DNA from: Acanthopleura granulata
Lineage: Eukaryota > Mollusca > Polyplacophora > Chitonida > Chitonidae
Reading direction: 5' to 3'
Assembly (NCBI GenBank): GCA_016165875.1
Contig: JABBOT010000006.1
Span: 682,001-746,000, forward strand
Length of the DNA: 64,000 nt
Positions 35,433 to 47,899 of this stretch are shown here, piece after piece. Each line of letters opens with the position of its first letter. Within the stretch, counting starts at the first letter, position 1. The notes under the pieces were generated by a model. The model saw only the letters and a program-made list of their open reading frames with translations, was not told where the DNA came from and did no database searches. The position numbers and the translations under genes are program-made.

Positions 35433-36079
35433 ATTGTAATGAAATATAAATATAAAATGACAGCCTTGCCACCACAGAGAATCCCCAAAGTATGTGTTAA
35501 TGTTGGCTTCTCAGCATCCTACAGACCAATATCTACTGACCATAGGGGATTCTTCGTGATAAGATACCATAAAGATCTGTCTTTCTATTCTCGTAGGCAA
35601 CAAATTAGCAGAAAGGCTTCATGTCACTGCGGTTTCCTATAAATCCGAGTCCAGTTCCAATATATCACCAATTGGTCGCTTTGGTGTCAGAGAAACTTGC
35701 GTCCATCTGAACTAGATACAAACGCAATTCTCAGTCGTAGAGACGTCATCTCAGAAACGGGGGTTGTATTGCATATTTCATACCTGTCATATGCCCAATG
35801 TAACTCTTTGTAGCCATGGTGACCCCGATGCCGGTATATTTACAGCACTGTCATGGTAGAACACCACCACAGCAACGTGCTCGGATGTTGAAATAATCAT
35901 TATTGACTTCTAAATTTGACGTCGAATATTCGTACTTGAAATATGGAGAGTATGTTCCTCGTGTTGAGTGTGATCGCCACGTTGGATATAATGACAGTTG
36001 CAATCAAAGCGCAACTGGGATACATAGCTGATTATCGACGCCATACTGAAGTTGTATACGATTTGGATACTGATTTTAT
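35433..36079. other. No supported gene
   Basis: AT-rich sequence between the SINE and family D. Part of the long minus-strand frame 35910-36506 lies here (see findings). Confidence 0.4.
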
Positions 36080-36308
36080 TCATCCGTCTAGAACATTCAT
36101 AATGTGTTTTCGTCATCATTGAAAACTGTTCACTGCTTCTCTTTGCATGAATCCGTCCTAATTTTATATTTATATATTTTCTTAGTTCTTTGGGTGTTTG
36201 TGTTATTTGGAGTTTTGGGAAGCTGGTCTTGGTTTTATTGACCCGGAACGCCCATTTTGGGTGAGGGCTATTATACAAATGTCGATTTCGACGCGTAGAT
36301 TCATCTTG
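36080..36308 (+). repeat. Family D, longest copy
   Basis: Contains both halves of the family: TTCGTCATCATTGAAAACTG, TTCTCTTTGCATGAATCC, TAGTTCTTTGGGTGTTTGTG, TATTGACCC and TTCGACGCGTAGATTCATC. A 198-codon minus-strand frame crosses it but is broken in the other copies. Confidence 0.6.
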
Positions 36309-37725
36309 GCATGGCAGAGAACTGATATCTACTGTTACCATTAGCAACTTGTATGAAGAGAGTAGGGCTGTAATCGGCAGTTGTTCTCCATATATATTTC
36401 TATATAATAAGTCAAGCAATGGACGAGTCATATTGTTCCGGTTGACGTCCGATACCGGGACACATGTACCAAGTTTAAAATGTGACATGCCATAACATAT
36501 AATCACTACAGCAGTCTTCTTTGAGATAAATGCATCGGGAGTAACTGCTGTTCGAATTCATTAGTCAATAAACACGAACTTGTATCCAACTTTCACAAGA
36601 GGTATACTTACCCACAACCCAATCCCTATGGGATACGTTGAGAAGTAGATATGAAATACTGATAAATATATGGTGGTTGTAATACAGAACTAGCTTTGTC
36701 CGGTAAATAAGGATCGATAAAGTTGCCGTAATGAAGGCCAGACATGTTAAATTTAGAGATATGTTGAATAATATTTTAGAAGTAATGGTGCTGCGTGTGT
36801 ATTCCTCGAGGTGTATGTATGCAGACACTGCTCATATAAACAAAAAGCTTGCAATAAAAGCGACTAGATCCCTTTCTCTTTAAGGCTCTGAGGGCTGTTT
36901 CTCCATTACCATGTATTGCTTTTACAAAATGACGACTCGCTTGTCATAAAGTATCACGAGTTTATTGCCTCTTGAGTGTCGGCTGCCTTCCCTGAGAAGA
37001 AAACGATTTATGGCTGTTTCCACCGCACGACAGTCGTAAAGTGGCACTGTGTTTTTTCACGATGTCGTAAATAGCGGGCAAAACGTGTTTATGAGCAAGC
37101 GTCATTATTAGGTGCGCAATAATACATGGCCATGAAAGAAACACCGGAAACCGTCCCACAGTCCTGTTAACTTAATTTCCATAACGTTCGAACTGTTAAT
37201 ATTTTAAGACGTTTAACATAACGAAGAAGAACAATTGTGGATTTCTATTTATTTAGTTTTTTTAATCATTATGCAGACATCATCAGAGCGGCACGTGAAG
37301 TAACAGGGAGCCCATAAAATGTAATGGAGTTAAACTAAGAGGCTGATATACGTAATGGGGAGTGGATCTCCTAAGAAGTGGGGAAGTGTCCGTCTAGAAA
37401 AACTGCGTTCCTTGCCACAACTGCTCACAGAAAAGCTGGCGTCACTGATGTCCCAGAACGTGTATTTTACATTTTACATGCACCTTGACTGCCTCAACCA
37501 GTCACTGTGCCATTTTTGCGTTGTAATATTTTGACGCTTGGTAATTGTAATGAGCAAACCAGTGGAAAGTGGCGCTAGCTATTAATCAATGAAGTGGAAC
37601 TATCTAGATTGCAATACAAATATTCCCTCTATCACTCTTTGGTATTTTCCTACATTTTCATAACGTAGTGATAAAAGCGATGGTCTTCTTGCCTTTGGAC
37701 CGGCTAGCCTAAAGAAACTGGCCCC
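36309..37725. other. No supported gene
   Basis: AT-rich. An 87-codon minus frame (36565-36828) is hydrophobic and unsupported. Confidence 0.4.
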
Positions 37726-37923
37726 GGGCCGTACGTGGGAAGATCTACTATCAGTCTTCCAGCTCACGCTAGCTTCCTTTTTGGTCGTACGTGGGTAGGT
37801 CCGTCCGCAACCTGAGGATGGTCGTGGGTTTCCCCGGTCTCTGCGAGGTTTCCTCTCACCATAATGCTGGCCATCGTCGTATAAGTGAAATATTCTTGAG
37901 TATAGCGTGAAACACCAATCAGA

Positions 37924-37954
<31 letters not shown>

Positions 37955-37985
37955 ACAAACAAACAAACAAATAAATAAATAACAA
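37726..37985 (+). repeat. SINE-A copy with long (AAAT)n tail
   Basis: A core scrap (GGGCCGTACGTGGGAAGATC) at 37726 precedes the main copy from about 37757, which ends in an expanded AAAT/AAAC microsatellite (about 37920-37985). A GAATGAATGAATG run lies nearby at about 38018-38036. Confidence 0.9.
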
Positions 37986-38045
37986 TAAACTGACCTGTTT
38001 TTGGTCTTCAGATTTAAATGAATGAATGAATGAATGATCTTGGTT

Positions 38046-39358
38046 TAAGGCCACATCTCTTCAAATTTTCAGACATGATTTCCTGTTCTGTAATCGGAAT
38101 ATAGTTCACAATTCTTATACGATATTATGCACTAACGTCTTTGTGAGTATGCGGCATGTATAAGCGGACTGAGTGAAGTTTTAGGACTACCCTTACAGGT
38201 GTACAGATACTTTGACGTGCCTAACATAAAGTTAAGAGTTTGCCCATAGAAGAGCAGAGTAATTGCCTCCCGAGAATACCCATTGTGAGAAAGATGAGAC
38301 ATCAAAACAACTTTCTGGCAGAGGTTGGAGGGTGTAATGTCTCCGTAAACGTATCCCCCGCCCCTCCGGCTCTGAGAGGCTACCCCTCCGACGTATTAAT
38401 AACTTGTTCGGAATCATAGGTGGAGTGATATGACGATTAAATTCAGTCATTGTCCATAATTCAGTCAGCGATAAAAGTGTGGCAAGCGGGAATAGCCCCC
38501 CACTCACTAGCAGGTAAATGTGGTCGAGCGTCTTGTGTTGGCTTAATGTGAGCATTAAAAGGTGATAATGGCGGAGGGGAGCGATATAAGTGAGGGGTTT
38601 ACCAAGGTTAATTACTGGAGCGAGCTTGTCTGCTCGATGGAAGTCCGACAAGACGATCTCGTGAAGCCACGCAACAACGTGATCATCGCGAGAGCAAAAG
38701 GGCTGAGTCACGCGAGATGGAGGCGATTATCTCGTAGGGAAATTATAACAGACTGCTTGCATGGGAATAGATGCGTTTGGTCCGAAGCTTTTCGCACAGA
38801 GCCAAGCAAGGCGTATTGAATCTGACCCTGAATGTTCACATCAATAATATTGCGCATTTGACTTGTTTTACAGGCCTTTGCAGTGCTTTAACTTATTAAA
38901 AAATGGGGAACATTTTTCCCCAGTGGAAATTAAGACGGATTTTGTTTGCAAGAAAATATGCACTGTACAGACTAAAATTTTGTCTAACAACTGGAAAACG
39001 TAAAAATGTCTAAACCTCGTACGAACAGATTTTATACACATGAAAGGCAAAAACTGAATCGCTTTCGTCAATGCGTCTCTTTACTTAAGAAGCAAAGCAC
39101 TAGTTACGGGAATCGCCAAGCTCGTTATGTCAAGGGATAAAATACTTGTTTACTGACGCCGAGTATGATGCTTGTTATTTCCCCACTCATCTGGATTGTT
39201 TGTTACAAAATGCTCTGGACAAACACCAGACAAATCATAGACTTATGTCTATTTGTGAAATATAAGCATTGATCAAAATTTATTTAAGTGCCCAAATTTT
39301 GCAGTCCACCTGTTTTGAAAGGTGTCTGAAACAGACAAATAAAAGAAACCGGCTACCA
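38046..39358. other. No strong gene; possible start at 38568
   Basis: ATG 38568 (ATAATGGCGGAGGGGAGCG) opens a plus-strand frame to 38819. The first 13 codons (MAEGSDISEGFTK) end at a donor-like AAG|GTTAAT. The GC-richer context would suit a first exon, but nothing confirms it. Confidence 0.2.
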
Positions 39359-39409
39359 TTTATGTACACCACTGATTTATGTACACCACTGGTTTATGTA
39401 CACCACTGG
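39359..39409. repeat. 17-bp tandem repeat, 3 copies
   Basis: TTTATGTACACCACTGG three times (the first unit ends GA). Near-perfect. Confidence 0.95.
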
Positions 39410-40197
39410 TTTCCTTATCCACTATAAACATGATATATATCAACTTTGGTGTGAAAAAGTATCATTTAACTGCAATACCTACCATGTCGATGTAAAAGCG
39501 CCAGCCAGTCCATAGCCATTCCGTCAACAGTTAACGATTATAGTCACTTCAAAACATTCTTTGAATCATAATCTGTGCAATAGGTTAGCTGTGCAATAAC
39601 CGAACACAACTGATCTTCATTCATAGAACACACTTTTGCACTTAATTACACAAAGTAAGTCCAAAATGTGACAAAGCCTGGTTTTTGTATAAACTAAACA
39701 TTTATACTCTTTTGATCGTGTCTAATATATTATCTACTTTAAGGAACTCTTCCAAGCTTATGTCCAAGCCTATAAGTTTTAAGAATTATTGATAATGACT
39801 AAGTGTAAGTCTGTTTCATAATAAGCAGCTTTTCACGCCATTTACCTTATTTGACATATTTTTGCAGTACATTATTTCACATATGTAAGCTGAAATAATT
39901 AAACCAATCCAGGATGACTGACGTGTACACATTATTCGTCATGGAAATCTGGCATTTTGCCAAATTCATACATGAAATTGGTCAGGTGGTAAATGTTATG
40001 AAGCCTTCAAAACGACCCGTTTGAGAATAGGTCTTATGTTATTTTTCTTGAAAAGATGTCAAACGAATAACGGTATATACCCTCTGTTTTGGACCTTTCA
40101 AATCACTTGGCTGTTGAGTTTGGTACATATTTTGACGAGCATTTCACGCCATCGCGAAAAATATTTCAATTCACGAAAAAACAACAAGATTCCTCAT
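39410..40197. other. No supported gene
   Basis: AT-rich, with no notable structure beyond a short 68-codon plus frame (40021-40227) that runs into the SINE. Confidence 0.4.
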
Positions 40198-40327
40198 AGT
40201 ACAGGGGAAAGTCCGCCAACAACTTGAGCCCGGTCGTGGGTCCCACCTCCCCCCTGTTTCCTCCCACCATAATGCTGGCCCCCGTATAGATGAAATATTC
40301 TTCAGTACGGCGTAAAACACCAATCAT
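40198..40327 (+). repeat. SINE-A copy, truncated at both ends
   Basis: Core with a deletion (AAGTCCGCCAACAACTTGAG), then CACCATAATGCTGGCC and TTCAGTACGGCGTAAAACAC. There is no (AAAT)n tail. Confidence 0.85.
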
Positions 40328-41749
40328 TTTTGATTGGTATTATATGTTTTTATAAATTTTAATTAGCCAGAAGCATTCAGATTAAGGAAACGTTTATTAT
40401 ATTTGAATAAAAACAAGAATATTTTTCTGCACGAAAATTGGGAACTTTTTGTAGCGAACACAAGGATACCGTTACATCAAGGTCATGCTACCGTATAAAG
40501 GTAAACGAGTCTAAAGAACTCTTATTTCCATTATGTACTGCCACATACTTAATATGCAAGCCACCAAGCTGAAAGATCAGTGATGCTTGTGAGGACAAGG
40601 TTTAGACGACAGAGTAAAACGAACTAACAATTAAATAAATATAAAACAGGTTAAAAAATGCTTCTAGGATTCATAAAAAAACAATCTTGGGTAGCCATGA
40701 AAAACAATTCGCGGACTAGAATCTCGTCCATCTTAGTTTTTAAACTGTACATTCCGTCTGGTGAGCAAGACCACCGGGACCGCTCGAGGCCGACAGTAAA
40801 TGCAACTTTCATTTTCGTTCTTAATTTCCCTTGCGTTTTGAAGAAACCGTTCTCTTTCGCCCCAAGAGAAAATGCAATTGCACGATTAGCGGACTAAACA
40901 CCTCCACAATGTATGCGAGTCTCTGAAGATTTGACCCGTTTCGATTATAAAAAAATAGCACAAGTAATAGTGGGGTGAGAAAAAACGAGGGTTAATAGCT
41001 TCACGGCCCTTAACAAAGGAAAGAACAGCTGTCCCAAGAATACTGATGGTCACGTTCACTTATTCCATTCATTCATAGCGAGGTATTCCTTTCTTTTTTC
41101 AACATTCTCGACAACGACTTGGGATATCAGGGGTATATTTGCATATTACGAGCACTGGGGATTAAAATATCTGCGGCTTTCGCGCAATGTGTAAGCAAAA
41201 ATTACTACTTTTGGGATAACAACATAAGCAGTTTCAGATACCAAAGCTATCAGGTGAAATCCGACCAGGACAGGGCATTTGTATGACAATAAGTTGTTGA
41301 CGTCGATCTATCGTGTTTGCGTAATTTAACGTTCGTTTAAAATAACTTGTCTTCCACAAATATAGCGTGCATATATGTACGTTACACGCGGGTAAGTTAC
41401 TCAGTAGTGTACCAAAAGTGAATGGCTTTAACCCGGTCTTGAGTATGACGTTAAGCAACGGTCAAATATATACATAAAAAGTTGGTTGATTGATTGGCTT
41501 GTAAGTGGATGATTAATTAACTGATTAATAAATTCGCTATAGTGTATTTAGTGTATTCAACGCTTTCGATTTTATGAAGAGTAAGTCACATAGCACTGCG
41601 CACCTCACCCTCAGACTTATACTGCTGTCTGACTGAAGTATCATAGCGAAGATACCACACTCACTGACAGTGTTCTGGGCTTTGTGCAGTTATCTAACCA
41701 GTTATCTAATCAGGACCGTGAAGGATGACCCAAAAAGTATCGTTTTTCC
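40328..41749. other. No supported gene
   Basis: A 79-codon plus frame (40658-40897) and a 74-codon minus frame (41234-41458) lack family resemblance or splice borders. Confidence 0.4.
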
Positions 41750-41810
41750 TTTATTTATTTCTTTTTATTGGATTGTTGTTTAACGCCATCTTAAGGACAA
41801 AAGGTTTGCA
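41750..41810 (-). repeat. SINE-B tail fragment
   Basis: Reversed tail (TTTATTTATT), then GGATTGTTGTTTAACGCCAT as in the copy at 2722. The rest is lost. Confidence 0.55.
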
Positions 41811-43164
41811 GCTATTGAGATAAGAGCAATGTTAATAAGGCCTGGTTCTGGACCTAGAAAAGCGGTCAAATTTTACATCTGAGGGGGTTCTGCAAAAGGG
41901 GAAATAGACCAGTGATCCTGTCTATTGTTACAGGGATTTAAAAAACGGCACTCTCTACTTTGCGTCACATTCTGAATTTTAAGTAAAGTAGTTACAAAGG
42001 CAATGTTGAAATGTTGAACAATGTTTTTCAGCAGTTGCAAAGGGATACATGTTAGGTCAACCAAAAATGTTTAAAACCAAACAACACATGGCAACAGTTC
42101 GCATTGTTAACAGTTTTAAATATTCCGACTGCAATCAGACCATTCCGAAAGTTTCCACAATCCCTGGATTGATTCCACCGGGCGGACAGACCATGAGCCG
42201 TGCCGGATGAATTAGCAATGCGACTTTGTAAACTCCAATGTCACTTTGAGCTAAAACATCTAAATAAATTACACTTTTTTTCTCCCCTGCGTGACCAGAT
42301 AAACTGTACTTTTTCTATCCACTGGCGACGCCTGGGGGTAGTTACTGGTGAACTGCCTAGCCCTTCACATATAAGGAATAGTCTATTAAAATTGTAGAAA
42401 GCAAAACCTGGGATCTTAGTATAGTTTTATCACAGGCTTTTTGATTTCTCTTATTGGAAGGACAACACAAAGATGAACCAAGCGTCAGTAGGTATATCAT
42501 TAAAAATTTTATCTTTTTCTTTTTTTTTTGTCACGGAAATAAATGTAGTCAGACTTTGTGCAATGTACAAGGTGGGTTTTGTTTGCTATTTTAATAATGT
42601 TCTTCGCCATGGCGCCTCATGACTGTTTCTACACATCTGTGTTCAGGTCCGAGAAAAGACTCTTTTGAATTTAATGTCTATAATGTTCTAGTTTTAGGGA
42701 TGGACAACACACATACTCAAAATATTTCATAAAGCCTACCTCACAATCAAAACATTTGACTACATTTAATTCAGTGTCTTTACTTTTTTCAAATGTTATA
42801 TGTATTAAGTAGTGAAGCACGAAGTGAAGTATTACAGTCTGTTCTCCTAACTTGTCGTCTACATTCAGCTGGGTGTATCATCACTCATGGTGACTATCAA
42901 AATTGCCTTTAGTCAGGTTGTACGTAACATCCCAAGCTCTGCACAGTCAACTGTTAGAAGCCCAAATTAATGCAAAGCAAACTTCTAATGAACACTGTTA
43001 ATCTTTGTAAGCTTGTTTTCTTTCTTGGTGACAATAAGCGCTCGACCACCGCGGTGTGGCCATTTGGACAGTCTATAAACAAACGTTGAAGACTAATTAT
43101 ATTAAACGGATGTAGAAAAGTTCGTCAATAAATCATGAAAGTTCGGGAGTTTTACCTCGAACAC
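41811..43164. other. No supported gene
   Basis: AT-rich with short frames only. A T-rich run lies near 42510-42530. Confidence 0.4.
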
Positions 43165-43240
43165 CGTTTTATACTCCTCCCCACCAAAACAATGACCACC
43201 ATGATATAAGGGGAAAAGTTTGGAGAACGCCAGTAAACTT
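43165..43240 (+). repeat. Diverged SINE-A 3' fragment
   Basis: CTCCCCACCAAAACAATGAC, then a CATGATATAAGGGGAAAAG form of the 3' domain. Strongly diverged. Confidence 0.4.
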
Positions 43241-43369
43241 TCACTCGCTGGTACCCGTCTGGATCTTACCTTGCAGTACTAACTGGTTTCAACTTGGCAC
43301 TGCTCAGTTACAGCTGAATACAGTTTGCTTGACAACCAGGGATCATGATCCATGGGTATGTCAGGTAGT

Positions 43370-44430
43370 ATGCCCATCCTGCTGTAAGTCTGGTATCAGG
43401 CCCATCCAGGTGTGAGCTGAGTACCAGGCCCATCCAGGTGTGAGCTGAGTACCAGGCCCATCCAGGTGTGAGCTGAGTACCAGCCCCATCCAGGTGTGAG
43501 CTGAGTACCAGGCCCATCCAGGTATGAGCTGAGTACCAGGCCCATCCAGGTGTGAGCTGAGTACCAGGCCCATCCAGGTGTGAGCTGAGTACCAGGCCAA
43601 TCCAGGTGTGAGCTGAGTACCAGGCCCATCCATGTGTGAGCTGAGTACCAGGCCCATCCAGGTGTGAGCTGAGTACCAGGCCCATCCAGGTGTGAGCTGA
43701 GTACCAGGCCCATCCAGGTATGAGCTGAGTACCAGGCCCATCCAGGTGTGAGCTGAGTACCAGGCCCATCCAGGTGTGAGCTGAGTACCAGGCCCATCCA
43801 GGTGTGAGCTGAGTACCAGGCCAATCCAGGTGTGAGCTGAGTACCAGGCCCATCCAGGTGTGAGCTGAGTACCAGGCCCATCCAGGTGTGAGCTGAGTAC
43901 CAGGCCCATCCAGGTGTGAGCTGAGTACCAGGCCCATCCAGGTGTGAGCTGAGTACCAGGCCCATCCAGGTGTGAGCTGAGTACCAGGCCCATCCAGGTG
44001 TAAGTCAAGTTCCAGATCCATCCAGGTGTAAGTCAAGTATCAGGCCCAACCAGGTGTAAGGTGTAAGTCAAGCACCGGGTCCATCGAGGTGTATGTCAAA
44101 TACAAGTTCCATCCAGGTGTATGTTAAGTGCCAGGTCCTTCAAGTTGTAAATCAAATACAAGGTCCATCCAGGTTTATGTTAAGTGCTAGGCCCTTCAAG
44201 TTGTAAGTCAAGTACCAGGTACATCCAGGTGTAAATCAAGTGCCAGGTCCATTAAAGTGTAAGTCAAGTACCAAGTCCATCCAGGTGTAAGTACCAGGTC
44301 CATGAATATGTATGTCAAATACCGAATCCAGCAAGAGTGAGTCAAGTAACAGGTGTTAACGGGTGCAGTTTAGGTACCAGGCCCAGCCAGGTGTGAGCCA
44401 AGTAACCTGTCCCTTCATGTGTAAGACTGC
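43370..44430. repeat. 28-bp minisatellite, about 37 units
   Basis: Core 43390-44000 is about 22 nearly identical 28-bp units containing GTGTGAGCTGAGTACCAGGC. 44000-44430 is a degraded flank with AAGTCAAGTACCAGGTCC-type units. 28 is not a multiple of 3, yet the unit lacks stops in every minus-strand frame, so all three are open for about 190-240 codons, each with a 28-residue repeat. Variant units recur (GGTATGAGCTG at 43521 and 43717, 196 bp apart; GGCCAATCC at about 43595 and 43819, 224 bp apart), showing blocks of 7-8 units were duplicated. Confidence 0.97.
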
Positions 44431-44867
44431 TAGAAAAAGTCAAATAACCTTTAACCTTGTATTTATAAAAAAACAACAACAACTGATGTATCTAGTTTAT
44501 TTACACTTACTCCCTGCATCTATAAATAGAATATATCTAGTCTCTGTATGCATGTTTAAAATAGCTGATGCGTTTCTATGCACCAGACAAAAGAAAAAAT
44601 GTGCGAAACATTTTGAGACGAGCCCGGTGTCGAGGGAAAAATGTTTGAAGAGTCTCTTAAACTTTAATTTCCTGGCGCGGACATAGAACGGAATAGAACA
44701 ATTTGTAGCAAAAATTTCGGATGCAACCTGATGGGATAAAAAAAAAATGTAGGCAGTAATCTTGTGAGGGGCTCGACAAGGTTTTTGGACAGCTGTCAGT
44801 GACTAAACGAATTACAGGCCGGATACGGTAATCACCTGTCAATCATCACAGTGCACGCAATAACGAA

Positions 44868-44919
44868 GGGGCGGAGCCTGTGTGATGGACAACCGGTTTG
44901 AAGTAACTGCAGGGGCGGG
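44868..44919. promoter_or_regulatory. Pair of GC boxes
   Basis: GGGGCGG at 44868-44874 and GGGGCGGG at 44912-44919, both on the + strand. These match the Sp1/KLF GC box and are rare in this AT-rich window. No first exon could be placed beside them. Confidence 0.25.
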
Positions 44920-45539
44920 ACGTAACTAAGGATAATTTCATATTTGCAAGAGAGAAGCCAACCAGGGAATCACGCCCATTCACTTAACTGCAACCTAAAT
45001 GACATAGAATAAAATGCGCTCTGATGCAGTGGGCGCTTGAGACCCCATCTATTCTGTCTAAGGCGAAATTGTGGCCTTCGTAACTCTCTATTAAAATGGC
45101 TGACCCCTAGGCGCACGTCCGCACGAAAGATGGATCAGCCGCCCATGATCGATTAACGCCCAGCCTGTACAGATGCAGCTCAGCATGGCCCAGCACATTT
45201 TTCGTCAACCCAGAACCATTTCCCCCCCACGCACTTTTTATTATTATTATTTTATTTTCATGCATTTATTGTTTTCACGTACAGGTCCACTGAATGTTCG
45301 TCGTTCTGTTTACGGAGATTTTGTCACTTGTCAACAAAATCCATATTGTACTCTTATTGCTACCCTAAGGTTAATATAAAGTACCTTACCGGGGCTGACA
45401 AAGTCTCCTTAATCCCGGAAGATGACTAGTGCCTTTGGCAAATGAGGAACGGAGATCAAATGCAAGTGCCGTTGTTTTTGTTTGCAGCTTTTATTTTCAA
45501 CTGGATTTTCCAGATATAACAGGGCGAGGTTCGGCTTCC
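44920..45539. other. No supported gene
   Basis: A short (ATT)n run at about 45238-45255. Small frames only. Confidence 0.4.
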
Positions 45540-45770
45540 CGCAGTCATGAATCTGTCCATTGCCATCACTGTGAGTTCAAGTCCAGATCACGACGATTTC
45601 CTCTCCGATCGTACGTGGGAAGGTTGGGATGGTCTGCTAGCAACGTTTGGATGGTCGTGGGTTTCCTCCGGGCTCTGTCCGGTTTCCTCCCACCATAGTG
45701 CTGACCCTAGTCGTATCAGTGAAATATTCTTGAGTACGGCGTAAACTCAAAATCAACCAAATAAAAACTA
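45540..45770 (+). repeat. SINE-A copy, nearly complete
   Basis: B box (GTGAGTTCAAGTCC, about 45571), core with a small insertion (GGTTGGGATGGTCTGC) and 3' domain (CTTGAGTACGGCGTAAACTC). The tail is short. Confidence 0.9.
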
Positions 45771-46194
45771 AATCTCGCTGTTCCTTGGATTTTCCTCCTT
45801 CCAAACAGTGTTAATAGTTAATGACATCGGATACAACCACCCCTTGACTCCCATGTTATATGAACTCGAATCTGCCTCCAGCACAAAACATCAGAAATCC
45901 CATAAATAAAGGAGAAAGTATGAAACTCAGATTATCAGCATATTTTATGTTTCAAACTTATGATGATTTTTACCTAAGTTCATCTGGGACAAAATCGGTA
46001 ACGGTGCTTGCAAGTCTGAATATAGTCATGGTTGAACACATGGTTGATACGCAATAACCGAAATCATTATCAAAATACACGGCTTCACTCTCGAAGTAAA
46101 TAGGCACTTAAAGAAATAGCAAAGAAGAATGCAAATTAATAGAACTCTTGACTCTTGTGACCCGATCCGACTTCAGCATAGCGAATCAAAACAG
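45771..46194. other. No supported gene
   Basis: AT-rich. A 65-codon plus frame at 45860-46057 is unsupported. Confidence 0.4.
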
Positions 46195-46320
46195 AACATC
46201 GCAGACAGTGCGGTAGTCACTGGCCACACGTAACCGGTGAAATCCGGATTCTTGCAAGTTGACCACAGTAAGGGTTTAGGGTTTTGTGCATGCAAATGTA
46301 TAAAACTCCACACCAGATCC
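46195..46320 (+). repeat. Dispersed repeat family C, copy 4
   Basis: AGACAGTGCGGTAGTCACTG, CCACACGTAACCGGTGAAAT and TTTTGTGCATGCAAATG align with copies 2 and 3. Confidence 0.6.
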
Positions 46321-46489
46321 TTGTAATTACAATGCCACACAAGAGGCTAATATATACACCAAATTAAAATGCCTTTCATTAAATACACAGATTATATGTA
46401 TACTTCAGAAGACAATTTAGACAGAAAAATAAATGTTAATGCAAATTTTGTAATTTTAATATAGCTGTGTTTTATATAAGAGACTGCAG

Positions 46490-46620
46490 CATGGAGAATA
46501 AAACCAGAGCAGCGATGATAGTATGATTGTCATCATACTGTCAGACTTCACCGGTGAAATCCGGCCCCTTGTCATTTTATCACAAATTATATAGTTTATC
46601 ATGAGTTTGGATACATATGA
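46490..46620 (+). repeat. Dispersed repeat family C, copy 5
   Basis: Starts AGCAGCGATGATAGTATGAT, then CACCGGTGAAATCCGGCCCC. It follows copy 4 by about 170 bp in the same orientation. Confidence 0.55.
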
Positions 46621-47315
46621 AGCACGCCTATGTTCGCATTTTCGAGAAGAGGCCACAAAACCTTATCACAGATGCTATTTGAAGAATTTATTGATTTTCT
46701 TTTGCTTTGATTCAGGCTTAAAGCCTAAGCACTATTCAACAATAGTCCTGGACCCAAATTACGTCATCGATTGTTTTTGCAAGGCATTGTTGGTAAAAAC
46801 CGAGATCACGCCTCTTTCCTGTGTTTTGGAAGGAGTCCATTGAGTTGTCGATACGCAATTCTGCACACATCAGGTCTCATGTGTCATGTTAACAACAAAA
46901 TTTAAGCAGCTTCTGAAAACGGTATGTTTTATCCAAATCAGTTAGTAAACAGAAATGGCTCCTTCACATATGGGTATCTCTCAAAATGCACCGGTGTTTT
47001 TAAAATAAGAGTTGACGTAATTATGGCTTGTGATAATTGCACATTTAAAACGGCGATGAAGGGCACTTGGTCATTGCTAAAGCTCTGTATTTGTAACCGT
47101 GTCGGACAGTTCCAAAAGGTCCAAAACTTAATGGACAGAAAGACACTGTGTGACAATTTCTTGCCATTACCACAGTCAATTAACGCGTGGTAACGTTGTA
47201 CTCGTGTATGAAACTTTCCGAGATGTCAATGAAGAACGGGCATTTGACCAATCATAATCAATAAGTAGGTCAACCAGATGCGACACACATTGGATACAAA
47301 TGTTCAGTCTTTCTC
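46621..47315. other. No supported gene
   Basis: Plus-strand frames 46601-46843 (80 codons) and 46924-47193 (89 codons) are the best here. Neither has convincing splice borders or a recognised domain. Confidence 0.35.
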
Positions 47316-47331
47316 TGACGTCATGACGTCA
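47316..47331. promoter_or_regulatory. Two abutting full CRE sites
   Basis: TGACGTCA occurs twice head to tail (47316-47323 and 47324-47331), each a perfect palindromic cAMP response element (CREB/ATF consensus). A third full site lies at 47900-47907. Full CREs are rare by chance, so a regulatory region is plausible. The nearest candidate exon downstream is at 48615 (+). Confidence 0.4.
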
Positions 47332-47899
47332 CAACAGGTTTCACCTGGAATGAAATGAAAAGTAACGTTGTCACGAGAAGGGGTGGTGGGACATTGAACG
47401 TGGTGGATCTATCCATTACAAGAGGAGATCCGCCAGTGTGCTGAGTCAGAGATGCCGTTGAGTGGGAAAAAGTATCCCGTTTGAATGTATTCCACAGGTT
47501 TGAAAAAAAAGACCGCAAAAAATATAACCAAAGCTATTTCAGAACAGGGGTCCACACAGACCCAAACAGGCACAGGCATTTCTTTATGACATGTTTAGTA
47601 ACTCTATAATTTATCTCTTAATCTCTAATTCTTACATGGCCATAGGATATGCCGGAAACACGATTTCGCATCATCCGTGTACTAAGCCCTGCAGTATTAA
47701 GGGGGGTGTGGTGTGTTGTTAGGTTCCCCTATATTATTACAATTCCTGGCTGAGACCTTGGGAATAACCTCAGATGTATTCCACTACCACTTTCTCTTTG
47801 AAAATGGCTTTAAAATATATCAGAATTGTCTCCTAATCACAAGGAAAATAACTTATTTAACACTACTTCTGTATGGCAAAGTGGTGACCTAAGTACTGC

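Noticed and set aside
43308..44036. Long minus-strand frames of 189-242 codons as a repeat protein
   Set aside because: All three frames are open because the 28-bp unit lacks stops. No splice signals, start context or non-repeat domain supports translation.
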